Source: Synergistota bacterium
Lineage (GTDB): Bacteria; Synergistota; GBS-1
Assembly: GCA_025060595.1 (NCBI GenBank)
Contig: JANXBX010000014.1
Span: forward strand, 1 to 51,795
Direction: 5' to 3'
Length of the DNA: 51,795 nucleotides
Part shown: piece by piece, positions 1 to 8,311 of the stretch
How positions within the stretch are numbered: the stretch's first letter is position 1
Layout: each line of letters starts with the position of its first letter
Notes under the pieces: model-generated
Told to the model about the DNA's origin: nothing
Database searches by the model: none
The model's input: the letters and a program-made list of their open reading frames with translations, nothing else
Translations under genes and position numbers: made by a program

Positions 1-2
1 GT

Positions 3-602
3 TTATCGCAGATAAGTGATATAGCTTCTAAGATAAGTGGGATAGCTGATCAGACCAACTTATTGGCTTTGAATGCGGCTATAGAGGCGGCGAGGGCTGG
101 AGAGGCTGGTAGGGGATTTGCTGTAGTAGCTGAGGAGGTTAGGAAGTTAGCAGAGGAGTCTAACTTAGCTGCATCTGAGATAGAGGGTTTATCTAGGAGG
201 ATGGTTGAGGAGATAGGTAAGTTAGAGGGGATGATGAAGGAGTCTGAGGGTGCTGTTAAGAGGAGTGTGGACTTAGCTAATATGACTAGGGATAGGATAA
301 ATGATGTTATAAAGGCTATAGAATCTGTTGGGGAGGGTATAAAGGAGATAGTTACGTTGGTGGAGAATCAATCTGCTGCTACTGAGCAGATGGCTGCTGC
401 TATGGATTCTATAGTTAAGTCTGTTAGGCATGTTATGGAGGTAATAGAGGGTATAGAGAGGGCTGTTGGTGATCAGGAGAGAGTATCTAGTGAGGTTAGG
501 GAGATAGGTGGTAGATTGAGTGAACAGGCTAATAAGCTTAGGGATGCCTTATTAAAGTTTAAGCTTGAGGGAGAGGAGGAAAGGAGAATAAAACCGATTT
601 AG
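3..602 (+). CDS. Methyl-accepting chemotaxis protein, C-terminal fragment (5' end outside window)
   Basis: The frame is open from base 3, so the gene begins before the window. The first ~40 residues hold the conserved hairpin tip of chemoreceptor signalling domains ([16 protein letters not shown], then [16 protein letters not shown]), which binds CheA and CheW. The rest is long heptad coiled coil ending in a basic tail. The TTG at 63 lies inside the tip motif and is not a start. Sensor and membrane parts are not visible, so the ligand is unknown. The gene ends just before a bidirectional-looking terminator shared with the convergent SpoIID-like gene. It fits the flagellar genes seen further on. 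Confidence 0.95.
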   Translation, partial: LSQISDIASKISGIADQTNLLALNAAIEAARAGEAGRGFAVVAEEVRKLAEESNLAASEIEGLSRRMVEEIGKLEGMMKESEGAVKRSVDLANMTRDRINDVIKAIESVGEGIKEIVTLVENQSAATEQMAAAMDSIVKSVRHVMEVIEGIERAVGDQERVSSEVREIGGRLSEQANKLRDALLKFKLEGEEERRIKPI

Positions 603-611
603 TTTAAAGCG

Positions 612-650
612 ATGGGGAAGGGGTCTAAACCCCTTCCCCATTATGTTTAC
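612..650 (+). terminator. Intrinsic terminator between convergent genes
   Basis: A GGGGAAGGGG arm (614-623) and its exact complement (630-639) are separated by a 6-nt loop, and flanking A/T bases extend the stem. A T-rich stretch follows on the plus side and an A/T-rich one precedes it, so it may serve both the chemoreceptor gene and the opposing SpoIID-like gene. Confidence 0.8.
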
Positions 651-2032
651 CATTTTCTTTGAACTTGAGTCTCCGGGAAGTAGAAGTAAAGTATCTCAAG
701 GTAGCTTTTACCTCTTTCAGCAAGAGTTTTTGCTCCCCACTGACTCATTCCTACTCCGTGTCCCCAACCTTTTCCCTCGAATACAAATACCGGTTCACCC
801 TCTTTGGCTTTGAATTCCACTTTTTCTTTAAGCTTTTCATTTTGGGGAGCTACATCCCTTTCTAATATTCCATAAGCTTCAGCTAGTATGAGTATTATCT
901 CATCATAGGATAGACCTTTTGCTAAAAGCTCGCGCACGTTTATGTTTCTTGCTTTGGCTCTTCTTTCCTCTTTGCTGATTTGAGAAGGTGAGGTAGATAT
1001 TTCATCCTTGGTCTCTTTTTTTGTTGAAGGTTCTCTTTTTGAAACGTCAAAGGCGGTGCTCCTTAAGATGGTGTGGCCTAACATATGTCTAAGGCGTGTA
1101 GCTGGTAGCTCTACGCTTCCTTGTGTGCCCAATATTCGAAGGGTTATAACTCTGAAAGAGAAATCATCTTTTTTAGTTATTAATATGTTTTTAACTGTTC
1201 CTATTTCAAAGCCGTTATCATACAATATTTCTGTGAGCTTGCTTATCGGGAGCTCCAATTTCCATTGCTTGTGTGGAGAGTCGCAATTATTATAAAAATC
1301 CTCTCTCCTTCCTCTTAGATAAGGTATATCTTCTCCCCAAACGGACTTGGCTGATGCGGTATATCCGCCGCTATCAGAGTGGTAAAATGCCTTTGCAACT
1401 AATCCTTTATATGTTAAAACTTCTCCTCTGGTGGCATCAATTATTTTGTTAAGGGTTGGATCCTCGTTTGATAGCCCCTTATACTCTTGGCAATGGACTC
1501 CTGAGCATAGGTCAAATCCCTGGTTGCCGTGTCTTCCCAAGTTGCTTAAAGCGAAGGTTCTTGAAACGACTGCTTGCGCTTTTAAAGCTTCAGATGGCCA
1601 GGATGGGTTGATTTCCGCCTTAAGCACTCCGTAAAGATATTCCTCTATTGATAGGACATTTACGATAGTTAAGCCGCTCTCGCCAGATATGACCTCGAAC
1701 CTTCCTCTATAGGGTTTTCTATCAAAATATATAAAGCCTCCTTTTGGAGGTGATATGCTTATCTTTCCCTTATAAGAGTTATTGCTAAGTTTTATCGATC
1801 CTGACTCAAAAGCAAGCTGTAATTCTTTTCCCTTGAAGATGATTTTAGATCCCATGAAAGCTGTCATATCGCTTTCTGAGGAGAAGATGGCGCTTCTTAC
1901 ACACGTTGCTAAACCAACTCTTATCTCCACTTCCCTTTGGTTTGCTAAGGCAAGCTCTGTAAAAAAGACAAAGAAAAGAAATGAGAGTATAAGTAAAGCT
2001 AAAAAAATACTTTGTTTATTTTTCTTCTTCAA
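647..2032 (-). CDS. SpoIID/LytB-domain exported protein
   Basis: About 461 aa. An N-terminal signal peptide or anchor (KKK followed by ~20 hydrophobic residues) precedes the SpoIID domain, seen in SIEEYLYGVLKAEINPSWP, EALKAQAVVSRTFAL, the DSGGYTASAKSVWGED region and a C-terminal GWGHGVGMSQWGA. The family includes SpoIID, a lytic transglycosylase cutting peptidoglycan glycan strands, and the amidase enhancer LytB. A charged linker of ~75 residues (about 330-410) splits the domain near its C-terminus. I prefer a TTG start at 2032, because GGAGGTGAT lies at normal distance from it, whereas the GTG at 2041 lies within that ribosome binding site. A TATAAT on the minus strand at 2064-2069 is a possible -10. 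A cell-wall role without sporulation is plausible. Confidence 0.85.
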   Translation of the reverse strand: MKKKNKQSIFLALLILSFLFFVFFTELALANQREVEIRVGLATCVRSAIFSSESDMTAFMGSKIIFKGKELQLAFESGSIKLSNNSYKGKISISPPKGGFIYFDRKPYRGRFEVISGESGLTIVNVLSIEEYLYGVLKAEINPSWPSEALKAQAVVSRTFALSNLGRHGNQGFDLCSGVHCQEYKGLSNEDPTLNKIIDATRGEVLTYKGLVAKAFYHSDSGGYTASAKSVWGEDIPYLRGRREDFYNNCDSPHKQWKLELPISKLTEILYDNGFEIGTVKNILITKKDDFSFRVITLRILGTQGSVELPATRLRHMLGHTILRSTAFDVSKREPSTKKETKDEISTSPSQISKEERRAKARNINVRELLAKGLSYDEIILILAEAYGILERDVAPQNEKLKEKVEFKAKEGEPVFVFEGKGWGHGVGMSQWGAKTLAERGKSYLEILYFYFPETQVQRKW

Positions 2033-2106
2033 AAGAATCACCTCCCAAGGCTTTCTTCTTGAAATTATAACATAGTGCTTTTATGGTAAAATAAAAATCA
2101 GGGCCC

Positions 2107-2135
2107 TTGACATATTTTATCCCCCATAGTATATT
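2107..2135 (+). promoter_or_regulatory. Strong sigma-70-type promoter for tRNA operon
   Basis: A perfect -35 TTGACA (2107-2112) is followed after exactly 17 nt by TATATT (2130-2135). The predicted start lies about 7 nt later, a few bases before the first tRNA. Confidence 0.85.
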
Positions 2136-2148
2136 TATCTTGCTTTTA

Positions 2149-2223
2149 GGGCTGTTAGCTCAGTGGTAGAGCATCGGACTTTTAATCCGAGGGCCGCAGG
2201 TTCGATCCCTGCACAGCCCACCA
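2149..2223 (+). tRNA. tRNA-Lys (anticodon TTT)
   Basis: Acceptor stem GGGCTGT pairs with ACAGCCC, followed by discriminator A and an encoded CCA. The anticodon loop CTTTTAA sits on a five-base stem, giving anticodon TTT, and the T arm GGTTCGATCC is intact. It is the first of three co-transcribed tRNA genes. Confidence 0.97.
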
Positions 2224-2228
2224 TGGTC

Positions 2229-2304
2229 GCTCCCGTCGTCTAGGGGCCTAGGACACCGCCCTTTCAAGGCGGCGGCACGGGTTCAAATCCCGTCGGGAGC
2301 GCCA
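2229..2304 (+). tRNA. tRNA-Glu (anticodon TTC)
   Basis: Acceptor stem GCTCCCG pairs with CGGGAGC, followed by discriminator G and an encoded CCA. The anticodon stem CCGCC/GGCGG encloses CTTTCAA, giving anticodon TTC. Five bases separate it from tRNA-Lys. Confidence 0.97.
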
Positions 2305-2316
2305 TTTTCTTTATAT

Positions 2317-2392
2317 GCCGGTGTAGCTCAACAGGCAGAGCGGTGGAATCGTAATCCACGGGTTGTCGGTTCGAGTCCGGCCACCGGCTCCA
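2317..2392 (+). tRNA. tRNA-Thr (anticodon CGT)
   Basis: Acceptor stem GCCGGTG pairs with CACCGGC, followed by discriminator T and CCA. Anticodon stem GTGGA/TCCAC encloses ATCGTAA, giving anticodon CGT, which reads ACG. It is the last tRNA before the terminator. Confidence 0.96.
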
Positions 2393-2403
2393 TGCTGAAA
2401 GGA

Positions 2404-2446
2404 AAAGGCATCCTCCCTTTAGTTAAGGGAGGATGCCTTTATTTTT
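2404..2446 (+). terminator. Intrinsic terminator of tRNA operon
   Basis: A perfect 16-bp stem (2404-2419 with 2425-2440) with a 5-nt loop is followed by an A and a run of five Ts. Confidence 0.93.
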
Positions 2447-2490
2447 GTGTTATACTTGAAGTGTAAGCTTTTAAAAAGGTGGTGATGTTC

Positions 2491-3042
2491 ATGCTTAAGG
2501 ATCTCTTGTTAAAGAGAAGATCGGTTAGAAGTTTTGTTAAAAAGACGGTATCTCGTGAGCTTTTTGACTACCTTTTATGGGTTTCCTATGGTAAGGTTGA
2601 TGGCAGGCTGGTTGTTCCTTCTGGAGGAGCTACCTACCCAATTCAAATATATGCGGTTTTAGGAGATGTGGAAGGCTTGGAACCCGGAGTTTATAGATAT
2701 ATTAACCTTGAAAATAAGGTCTCTCTTCACCTTAAGGGAGATGTCATGAGGGATCTTTCAAGAGCCTGTTTGAATCAGAGATATGTTGCTGATGCCTCTT
2801 TTAATATCGTTATAGCAGTTTATTATCCAAGGATAACTTCGGTTTATGGTGAAAGGGGCAAAAGATACGCAATACTTGAAGCTGGTCACATAGGGCAAAA
2901 TATCTATCTTGCTTGCGCAGAAAAGGACCTTGGTACTGTTGCTATAGGGGCTTTCAATGACGAAGCGGTCTCTCGGGTTCTTGCCCTTCCTCAAGATATT
3001 GCTCCTCTCTATATATTTCCCATAGGCTATCCGGCGAGGTAG
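2491..3042 (+). CDS. Nitroreductase-family (SagB-type) oxidoreductase, cytoplasmic
   Basis: About 183 aa. It begins with LLLKRRSVRSF, the FMN-binding N-terminal signature of the nitroreductase fold. It also has SGGATYPIQIY, GVYRY, EAGHIGQNIYLAC and a late TVAIGAFND, the motif order of SagB-type nitroreductases. No signal peptide is visible. The ATG at 2491 is preferred because GGTGGT lies 7 nt upstream; the in-frame GTG/ATG codons before it fall in that site. A paralogue with a signal peptide lies at 39625-40299. Family members use FMN and NAD(P)H on varied substrates, so the substrate here is unknown. It is followed closely by ychF. Confidence 0.85.
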   Translation: MLKDLLLKRRSVRSFVKKTVSRELFDYLLWVSYGKVDGRLVVPSGGATYPIQIYAVLGDVEGLEPGVYRYINLENKVSLHLKGDVMRDLSRACLNQRYVADASFNIVIAVYYPRITSVYGERGKRYAILEAGHIGQNIYLACAEKDLGTVAIGAFNDEAVSRVLALPQDIAPLYIFPIGYPAR

Positions 3043-3048
3043 GTTAAT

Positions 3049-4131
3049 ATGCCCCTGTCCTTAGGAATCGTTGGTTTACCTAATGCGGGAAAGTCTACAC
3101 TATTTAATGCTTTAACTAAAGCAGGTGTTTTAGTAGCAAGCTATCCCTTTTCTACTATTGATCCTCATAAAGGAGTTGCTTCTGTTCCTGATGAAAGGTT
3201 GGAAAAGCTTGCTGAGCTTTTAAATCCTCCTAAGGTTACTCCTGCAGAAATAGAATTTTACGATATAGCTGGGCTAGTAAAGGGGGCGAGTAAGGGAGAA
3301 GGGCTTGGAAATCAGTTTCTAAGCCATATAAGGGGGGTTGATGCAGTAGTTGAGGTAGTCAGAGCTTTTGAGGATGGAAGCGTATCTCACTCTGAGGGGA
3401 GCATAGATCCTGTTAGGGATGCTCAAATAGTTGAGATAGAGCTTATGTTGTCTGACCTTGAGCTTGTTGAGAAATGGATCGAGAAGTATAAAAGAGCTGC
3501 TCGTGTCGGAGATAAAAAGGCGAAGGAAGAGCTAAGCTTGCTGGAAAAGGTAAGAGAGCCTCTTTCGAAAGGTGAACCATTGAGGGGAAAACTCTCTTCA
3601 GAGGAGCTTGAAAAGCTCTCTAAATACTACCAGCTTCTTTCAACCAAACCCCACCTTTATTATTTCAACTCTTCTGAGGAGATAGATAAATCCTTGCTGG
3701 ATAAATTTATAAGCTGGGCCTCTTCAAGAGGTTCTCCTGTTGTTTGGGGTTGTGCTCGTCTTGAGATGGAGCTTTCAGAGCTTTCTCAGGAAGAGGCTCA
3801 AGAGCTTATGAGAGAGATGGGACTTGAATCTTCAGTTAAGAGGCTTATAAAAGCATCTTATGAGTTTTTGAATCTTATAACCTTTTTCACATTTAACGAA
3901 AAGGAGCTAAGGGCCTGGCCTGTGCTAAGGGGAACGAAAGTTTTGCAGGCTGCCGGTAAAATTCATAGCGATATGGAGAAAGGCTTTATAAAGGCGGAGG
4001 TTATTGCAGTTGATTCTCTATTAAAACTTGGTGATTATAAGATCGCTAAGGAAAAGGGTTTTGTCAGGATAGAGGGTAAAGATTACATCGTTCAGGATGG
4101 TGATGTAATATACATAATATTCAAGGTTTAA
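3049..4131 (+). CDS. ychF: Redox-regulated P-loop ATPase/GTPase YchF (Ola1 family)
   Basis: 360 aa, the usual length of the family. Walker A is GLPNAGKST (residues ~8-16), and DIAGLVKGASKGEGLGN is the switch II region. A helical insertion follows, then NSSE in place of the classical NKxD, the NxxE form associated with ATP preference, and a C-terminal TGS domain (VRIEGKDYIVQDGDVIYI). It binds ribosomes and acts in translation and stress responses. Six bases separate it from the nitroreductase gene and five from the glycosyltransferase gene, so the three may be co-transcribed. Confidence 0.96.
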   Translation: MPLSLGIVGLPNAGKSTLFNALTKAGVLVASYPFSTIDPHKGVASVPDERLEKLAELLNPPKVTPAEIEFYDIAGLVKGASKGEGLGNQFLSHIRGVDAVVEVVRAFEDGSVSHSEGSIDPVRDAQIVEIELMLSDLELVEKWIEKYKRAARVGDKKAKEELSLLEKVREPLSKGEPLRGKLSSEELEKLSKYYQLLSTKPHLYYFNSSEEIDKSLLDKFISWASSRGSPVVWGCARLEMELSELSQEEAQELMREMGLESSVKRLIKASYEFLNLITFFTFNEKELRAWPVLRGTKVLQAAGKIHSDMEKGFIKAEVIAVDSLLKLGDYKIAKEKGFVRIEGKDYIVQDGDVIYIIFKV

Positions 4132-4136
4132 AAAGA

Positions 4137-5279
4137 GTGCTTTTTTTAATACCTGTTTTAAAGGATGGCTCTGGGATATTTCTAACCAATCTCGCTAAAG
4201 GTCTGAAAAGATTTGGATGGGATATATCTTTGGTTTCAGTTTCTAGAAGCGGGGACTGGGTTGAGTGGAAGGATCTTAAAGAGGAATTTAAAAGGATCTC
4301 TTCCCAAATTTACGAGATAGACTTTTTCAATAGGTCCTCTCAGGTCTTTTGGGAAAGCGTATCTGAGCTTCTTAAAGTATTAGAGAAAGATAGCTTTGGT
4401 ATATTGGCTCCTCAGTCTTGTGTTCCAGCTTCCGCTTGCGTAGTTTGCAGGGATATTTTAAGGGTTAACATGCCTATAGTTTTAACCTTTCACAGTTGGG
4501 GAATTGATAGACCAGACTGGATGAATCTCTGGGACAGTTGGGCTTTAACTAGGGTTGATCATATATGCTTCGTTTCAGAGGGATATAGAAGCGCCCTTTT
4601 AAGTAAAATACCCTTTAGGATTGATAATAATAAGACGTCTGTTATAAGACCTGGTCTTTATATTAATGATATTTACCCTTCTAAGGAAGTTCTTAGGGAG
4701 CGTTTTGCCCTTAAGTATAAGGTTCCAAAGAGTTCTCTATGGATAACCACTCTTGGTGGTATATCTGAGAGAAAGGGACACCTTGAGCTTATAAAGGCCT
4801 TTGAGGCTTTCATTAGTAGTGGAGCAGATGCTTATCTTTTCCTTATAGGACCCGTTAGAGAAAGAGGATATTTTAAGGAGATGCTTTCCGTTTTTAAGAG
4901 AATCCCTTATAGGGTTAAGTTTTTAGGATACATAAAAGATCCATATTCTTTGATTAAGGCTTCGGATGTTTTTATTTTCCCAAGTAAAAGCGAAGGGCTT
5001 GGTTTAGCTTTAATGGAGGCTATGGCATTGGGAGTTCCCTGTATATCTTCAAATATTGAGGGGACTGAGGATTTAGTTTGCGGTGGTGAATACGCTTTGC
5101 CTTTGGGTGAGATTGGCGAGAAGGAAATACTAAAAGCTTTATTATATGCTCTTGAAAATTATGGGGATTTGTTGTATATTTCTGTTAAGGCTAAGGAAAG
5201 GGTTTTAAGGGAGTTCGGTTTTGAGAAAACGTTAAGTCTTTATGATGCTCTTTATAAAAAATTTTTAAAGGCCTCTTAA
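4137..5279 (+). CDS. Glycosyltransferase family 4 (GT-B fold)
   Basis: 380 aa with a GTG start. The N-terminal half is a GT-B acceptor domain without strong motifs. The C-terminal half holds the donor-binding signatures GGISERKGHLELIKAF (from about residue 205) and SEGLGLALMEAMALGVP with the E-x7-E pair typical of GT4 enzymes. No membrane segment is seen, so it probably acts at the cytoplasmic face. Its stop codon overlaps the sigma-28-type promoter of the flagellin gene, and it sits just upstream of the flagellar region. A role in flagellin glycosylation is inference from position; sugar and acceptor are unknown. Confidence 0.88.
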   Translation: MLFLIPVLKDGSGIFLTNLAKGLKRFGWDISLVSVSRSGDWVEWKDLKEEFKRISSQIYEIDFFNRSSQVFWESVSELLKVLEKDSFGILAPQSCVPASACVVCRDILRVNMPIVLTFHSWGIDRPDWMNLWDSWALTRVDHICFVSEGYRSALLSKIPFRIDNNKTSVIRPGLYINDIYPSKEVLRERFALKYKVPKSSLWITTLGGISERKGHLELIKAFEAFISSGADAYLFLIGPVRERGYFKEMLSVFKRIPYRVKFLGYIKDPYSLIKASDVFIFPSKSEGLGLALMEAMALGVPCISSNIEGTEDLVCGGEYALPLGEIGEKEILKALLYALENYGDLLYISVKAKERVLREFGFEKTLSLYDALYKKFLKAS

Positions 5280-5302
5280 GTTGGTCTTAAGGCTTCCGAT
5301 AT
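5276..5302 (+). promoter_or_regulatory. Sigma-28 (FliA/SigD)-type promoter of flagellin gene
   Basis: TTAAGTTG (5276-5283), an 11-nt spacer and TCCGATAT (5295-5302) match the flagellar sigma consensus TAAAGTTT-N11-GCCGATAA at 6 of 8 positions in each half with exact spacing. The predicted transcript starts near 5309, giving a leader of about 150 nt. Confidence 0.75.
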
Positions 5303-5460
5303 AAATGGTGAGAGGAGGTGGTTTAAGAGGGAGAAGTTAAGTTATGTAAAGATAAGTTTAAGATAGTTTTGCATGGATGCTTTTAGAGCCAACGGAAGGC
5401 TCGGCACCTTAGGCAAGGATGCTTAAGGTGTAAAAGATTTAACCAAGGAGGGTGAGGCTT
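5303..5460 (+). promoter_or_regulatory. Structured flagellin leader with CsrA-like GGA hairpins
   Basis: The untranslated leader contains six GGA triplets. One lies in the 7-nt loop AACGGAA of a GAGCC/GGCTC hairpin (5386-5402). One lies in the hexaloop AAGGAT of a 10-bp hairpin (5405-5430), the classical CsrA recognition form. One lies in a small GCA/TGC hairpin (5371-5380), and one is in the ribosome binding site AGGAGG (5446-5451). Paired sites with one on the Shine-Dalgarno resemble the hag leader controlled by CsrA and FliW in Bacillus. No csrA or fliW gene is in the window, so the regulator is inferred. Confidence 0.6.
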
Positions 5461-7812
5461 ATGATAGTTAATCACAATATCTCCGCGTTAAATGCTTATC
5501 GTAATTTAACGATTACACAGTCGAGTTTGTCCAAGTCGCTTGAGCGTCTTTCCTCAGGTTTAAGGATTAACCGTGCCTCTGATGATGCTGCAGGTCTTGC
5601 AATTTCTGAGAAGATGAGGACCCAGATAAATGGTTTAGCTCAGGCTGTTAGAAACTCCCAAGACGGTATATCTTTAATACAGACTGCTGAGGGAGCTATG
5701 GATGAGATCCACGCTATTTTGCAGAGAATGAGAGAGCTAGCAAACCAGGCTGCAAACGATACTTACACTGCGTACGATCGTCAGCAGATACAGAAGGAAA
5801 TAGATCAGCTTAGGGCTGAGATAGATAGGATTGCTGAAACCACACAGTTTAACACCAAAAAGCTTTTGACTGGAGAGCTTTCTTACAGCATAAATAAGGT
5901 TAGGGGAGATGCTACAGTTGTTAATATGAGCGCTGATAGCCGCGTTGAGGCTGGAAAGTATCAGGTAGCTATATATCAAGCTGCCGATGTGGCTAAGCTT
6001 ATCGGTGGGACCGCCTTTGATTCAACCGGTGGTACAAGCATGGTGCTTCACACTGGTAACATATACATAAACGGCGTAGCGGTTCACTTTGATTCCGAGG
6101 AGTATAACGCTGCCTCTGATAAGCTTCAGTACATAGTTGATAAGATTAATGCTGTAAGAGCCCAAACTAACGTTGAGGCTCGCAAGGTTCAGAATCCTTA
6201 TACCCCTGGTGTTTATCACCTTCAGCTCGTTCAGCTTGATGTGGGGACCTCTAATGTGATTCAGCTTTCCGGTGACGATCAAACGTTGAAGGACCTGGGC
6301 TTCGGCTTGAGGATGGGTGGAGTAGGTGGTAATATAACAACTAATATTTCTGATGTTGTGGGTGCAACTGGATCGATATTTATAAATAACATATATGTGG
6401 GGAATGTTGCTGCAAATAATACGATTCAGGATATAGTTGGAATGATAAATAGTAAGGCTTCTCAAACTGGTGTAGTTGCTGAGGCCGTACAAGTGGGTAT
6501 CAGCGCAAGCGTGCATACATGGCAGCTTAGACTGGTTGAGGCAACGCCAGGAAGAGGAATAAACTTGGGATATTCTACGGTTAGCCTTATAAACGCTCTT
6601 GGCTTTAGTAGTGGTGTTGATGTCTTATCTGGGGGTTATACATTGATCAGAAGGGGTGGCGATTCCAATGAAAGGTGGTTTGAGGGAGCGGAGGGAATAA
6701 CGACAGGCGTCTTTACCAATCAGTTTGTAAATGGGGATCGAATAAGGATAAACGGTGTATGGATAACCTTAAGGGATGATAGTATAGGATTGAATTTACA
6801 GTCTCTCGTTTCCGTTGCTGCTAGAATCAATAGTTACTCTGAGGTGACAGGTGTTAAGGCGGAGGTTGTTACGACTGGAGCTCAAGATGGGCAAGCGCGC
6901 TTAAGGCTTTACCAGATAACTCCCGATCCTAATAACAAGATAATTCTTTACTCCGATGTTTCCGAGGCTAATAGGAAGATAGATATGGCCACTGGTGATG
7001 TGACTACCAATACTTCTCGAGCTCTTAGCAATATAGGTTTCAGCGCTGCCAATGCTAATGGTATTCTTGATTCAACAGTCATAGGTGCTCGCTCAACAAC
7101 CGGTGTTAACGTAAAAGTCAGGGTATATTCTACTGACCAGTTTGGTAATCATATAGCTATATACCATGATAAAGCTCTTATAATTGAGGGGCAAGGCTAC
7201 TTGGTTAAGCTTGACAAACAGAAGATCGGTAATAACGTTTACACTCCGCTTAATTACGACTACACTAAGAAGGCTGTTGGCTTAAGCCTTGAGGTTAAAG
7301 GTTCTAATACTCCTTGGGCAACAGCTAAAACTTTCTCTTACGTTGATCCTTCATCTGGTGATACTACTGATGAAGTTTACCTTTGGGGTAGTGCTGCTGA
7401 AGTGAGAGTTAAGACGGACAAGAACCTCTTCCTTCATGTTGGAGCTAACGAGGGTGAGACTATGAGGATAGATATAGATTCTTTGAGCACTGATGGTCTT
7501 GGTATAACTGAGCTTGATGTTACTACTCATGAGGGGGCTGAGCTTGCGTTAACTAAGCTTAGCGATGCTATAAACAGGGTTTCTGACCAGCGTGCGAAGC
7601 TTGGTGCTTTCCAGAACAGGCTTGAGCATACTATAAGGAATCTGAGGGTAGCTCAGGAGAATACACAGGCTGCTGAATCTAGAATTAGGGACGTAGATAT
7701 GGCTCAGGAAATGATGCAGTTTACTAAGCTTCAGATACTTCTTCAATCTGGTACTGCTATGCTTGCTCAGGCTAATACGATACCTCAGACCGTGTTACAG
7801 CTGTTGAGATAA
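5461..7812 (+). CDS. fliC: Flagellin, unusually long
   Basis: About 783 aa, against roughly 270-500 for most flagellins. The N-terminal D0/D1 region is canonical ([15 protein letters not shown] start, [20 protein letters not shown]), as is the C-terminal D1/D0 region ([22 protein letters not shown] followed by a polar amphipathic helix ending QLLR). Between them are ~550 residues with at least two Flagellin_IN-like stretches (such as [21 protein letters not shown]), each followed by a strand-rich segment, likely surface-exposed D2/D3 domains. The start is ATG 5461, eight bases after AGGAGG; the GTG at 5452 lies in the ribosome binding site. Ser/Thr/Asn-rich outer domains are possible glycosylation sites for the downstream sugar cluster. 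Confidence 0.96.
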   Translation: MIVNHNISALNAYRNLTITQSSLSKSLERLSSGLRINRASDDAAGLAISEKMRTQINGLAQAVRNSQDGISLIQTAEGAMDEIHAILQRMRELANQAANDTYTAYDRQQIQKEIDQLRAEIDRIAETTQFNTKKLLTGELSYSINKVRGDATVVNMSADSRVEAGKYQVAIYQAADVAKLIGGTAFDSTGGTSMVLHTGNIYINGVAVHFDSEEYNAASDKLQYIVDKINAVRAQTNVEARKVQNPYTPGVYHLQLVQLDVGTSNVIQLSGDDQTLKDLGFGLRMGGVGGNITTNISDVVGATGSIFINNIYVGNVAANNTIQDIVGMINSKASQTGVVAEAVQVGISASVHTWQLRLVEATPGRGINLGYSTVSLINALGFSSGVDVLSGGYTLIRRGGDSNERWFEGAEGITTGVFTNQFVNGDRIRINGVWITLRDDSIGLNLQSLVSVAARINSYSEVTGVKAEVVTTGAQDGQARLRLYQITPDPNNKIILYSDVSEANRKIDMATGDVTTNTSRALSNIGFSAANANGILDSTVIGARSTTGVNVKVRVYSTDQFGNHIAIYHDKALIIEGQGYLVKLDKQKIGNNVYTPLNYDYTKKAVGLSLEVKGSNTPWATAKTFSYVDPSSGDTTDEVYLWGSAAEVRVKTDKNLFLHVGANEGETMRIDIDSLSTDGLGITELDVTTHEGAELALTKLSDAINRVSDQRAKLGAFQNRLEHTIRNLRVAQENTQAAESRIRDVDMAQEMMQFTKLQILLQSGTAMLAQANTIPQTVLQLLR

Positions 7813-7831
7813 CGATCTACTGTTTGATGGG

Positions 7832-7876
7832 AAGGGGGGGAGTGCCCATGTTGGCGCTCTTCCCCTTTTCTCTTTT
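7832..7876 (+). terminator. Terminator after flagellin gene
   Basis: A 15-bp stem with a few G-U pairs (7832-7846 with 7853-7867) and a 6-nt loop is followed by TTCTCTTTT. It probably attenuates transcription between the highly expressed flagellin gene and flaG-fliD. Confidence 0.8.
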
Positions 7877-7899
7877 AGGGTTGGAGGTGTTTTGAGGGT

Positions 7900-8265
7900 A
7901 TGAGGATCGAGGACATGAAACTGGAGGCGGACTTTAAAACAATTCAGGTAGTTAAAAAGGAAGCTCATCAGGAGAAAGCGCTCTCAGAGCCTTTGAAGAA
8001 GATTCAAGAGGATCAGAAAAAGGCTGCGCAGGGAGAGCTTAATAAAGAAGAGCTGAAAGATATTGTGGATAAATTTAATAAGTTTTTTGATCTTTTTAAC
8101 ATCCAGCTTAAATTTAAGCTTCATGAGGAAACGAAGTTCTGGGTTGTTAAGGTGGTTGATGTTAAAAACGATAAGGTTATAAGGGAGATACCGCCTGAGA
8201 GGATACTTGATATGTTTGCAAAAATGATGGAGCTTATGGGGGTTCTTTTTGATGAAAAGGCTTAG
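7900..8265 (+). CDS. flaG: FlaG family protein
   Basis: 121 aa. A charged, flexible N-terminus of ~55 residues precedes the FlaG domain: LFNIQLKFKLHEETKFWVVK, then VIREIPPERILDMFAKMMEL, the family hallmark. FlaG proteins influence filament length and typically lie between flagellin and fliD genes, as here. It starts at ATG 7900 with GGAGGTG about 11 nt upstream; a nearer TTG is out of frame. Confidence 0.9.
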   Translation: MRIEDMKLEADFKTIQVVKKEAHQEKALSEPLKKIQEDQKKAAQGELNKEELKDIVDKFNKFFDLFNIQLKFKLHEETKFWVVKVVDVKNDKVIREIPPERILDMFAKMMELMGVLFDEKA

Positions 8266-8311
8266 GCTCCTATTTTCCTTTCCGAATAATATAAGTGGGA
8301 GGTGAAGGAAG

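Noticed and set aside
6022..6516. Long antisense open frame within the flagellin gene
   Set aside because: No ribosome binding site or recognisable motif, and the opposite strand is a clear flagellin; it is a shadow frame.
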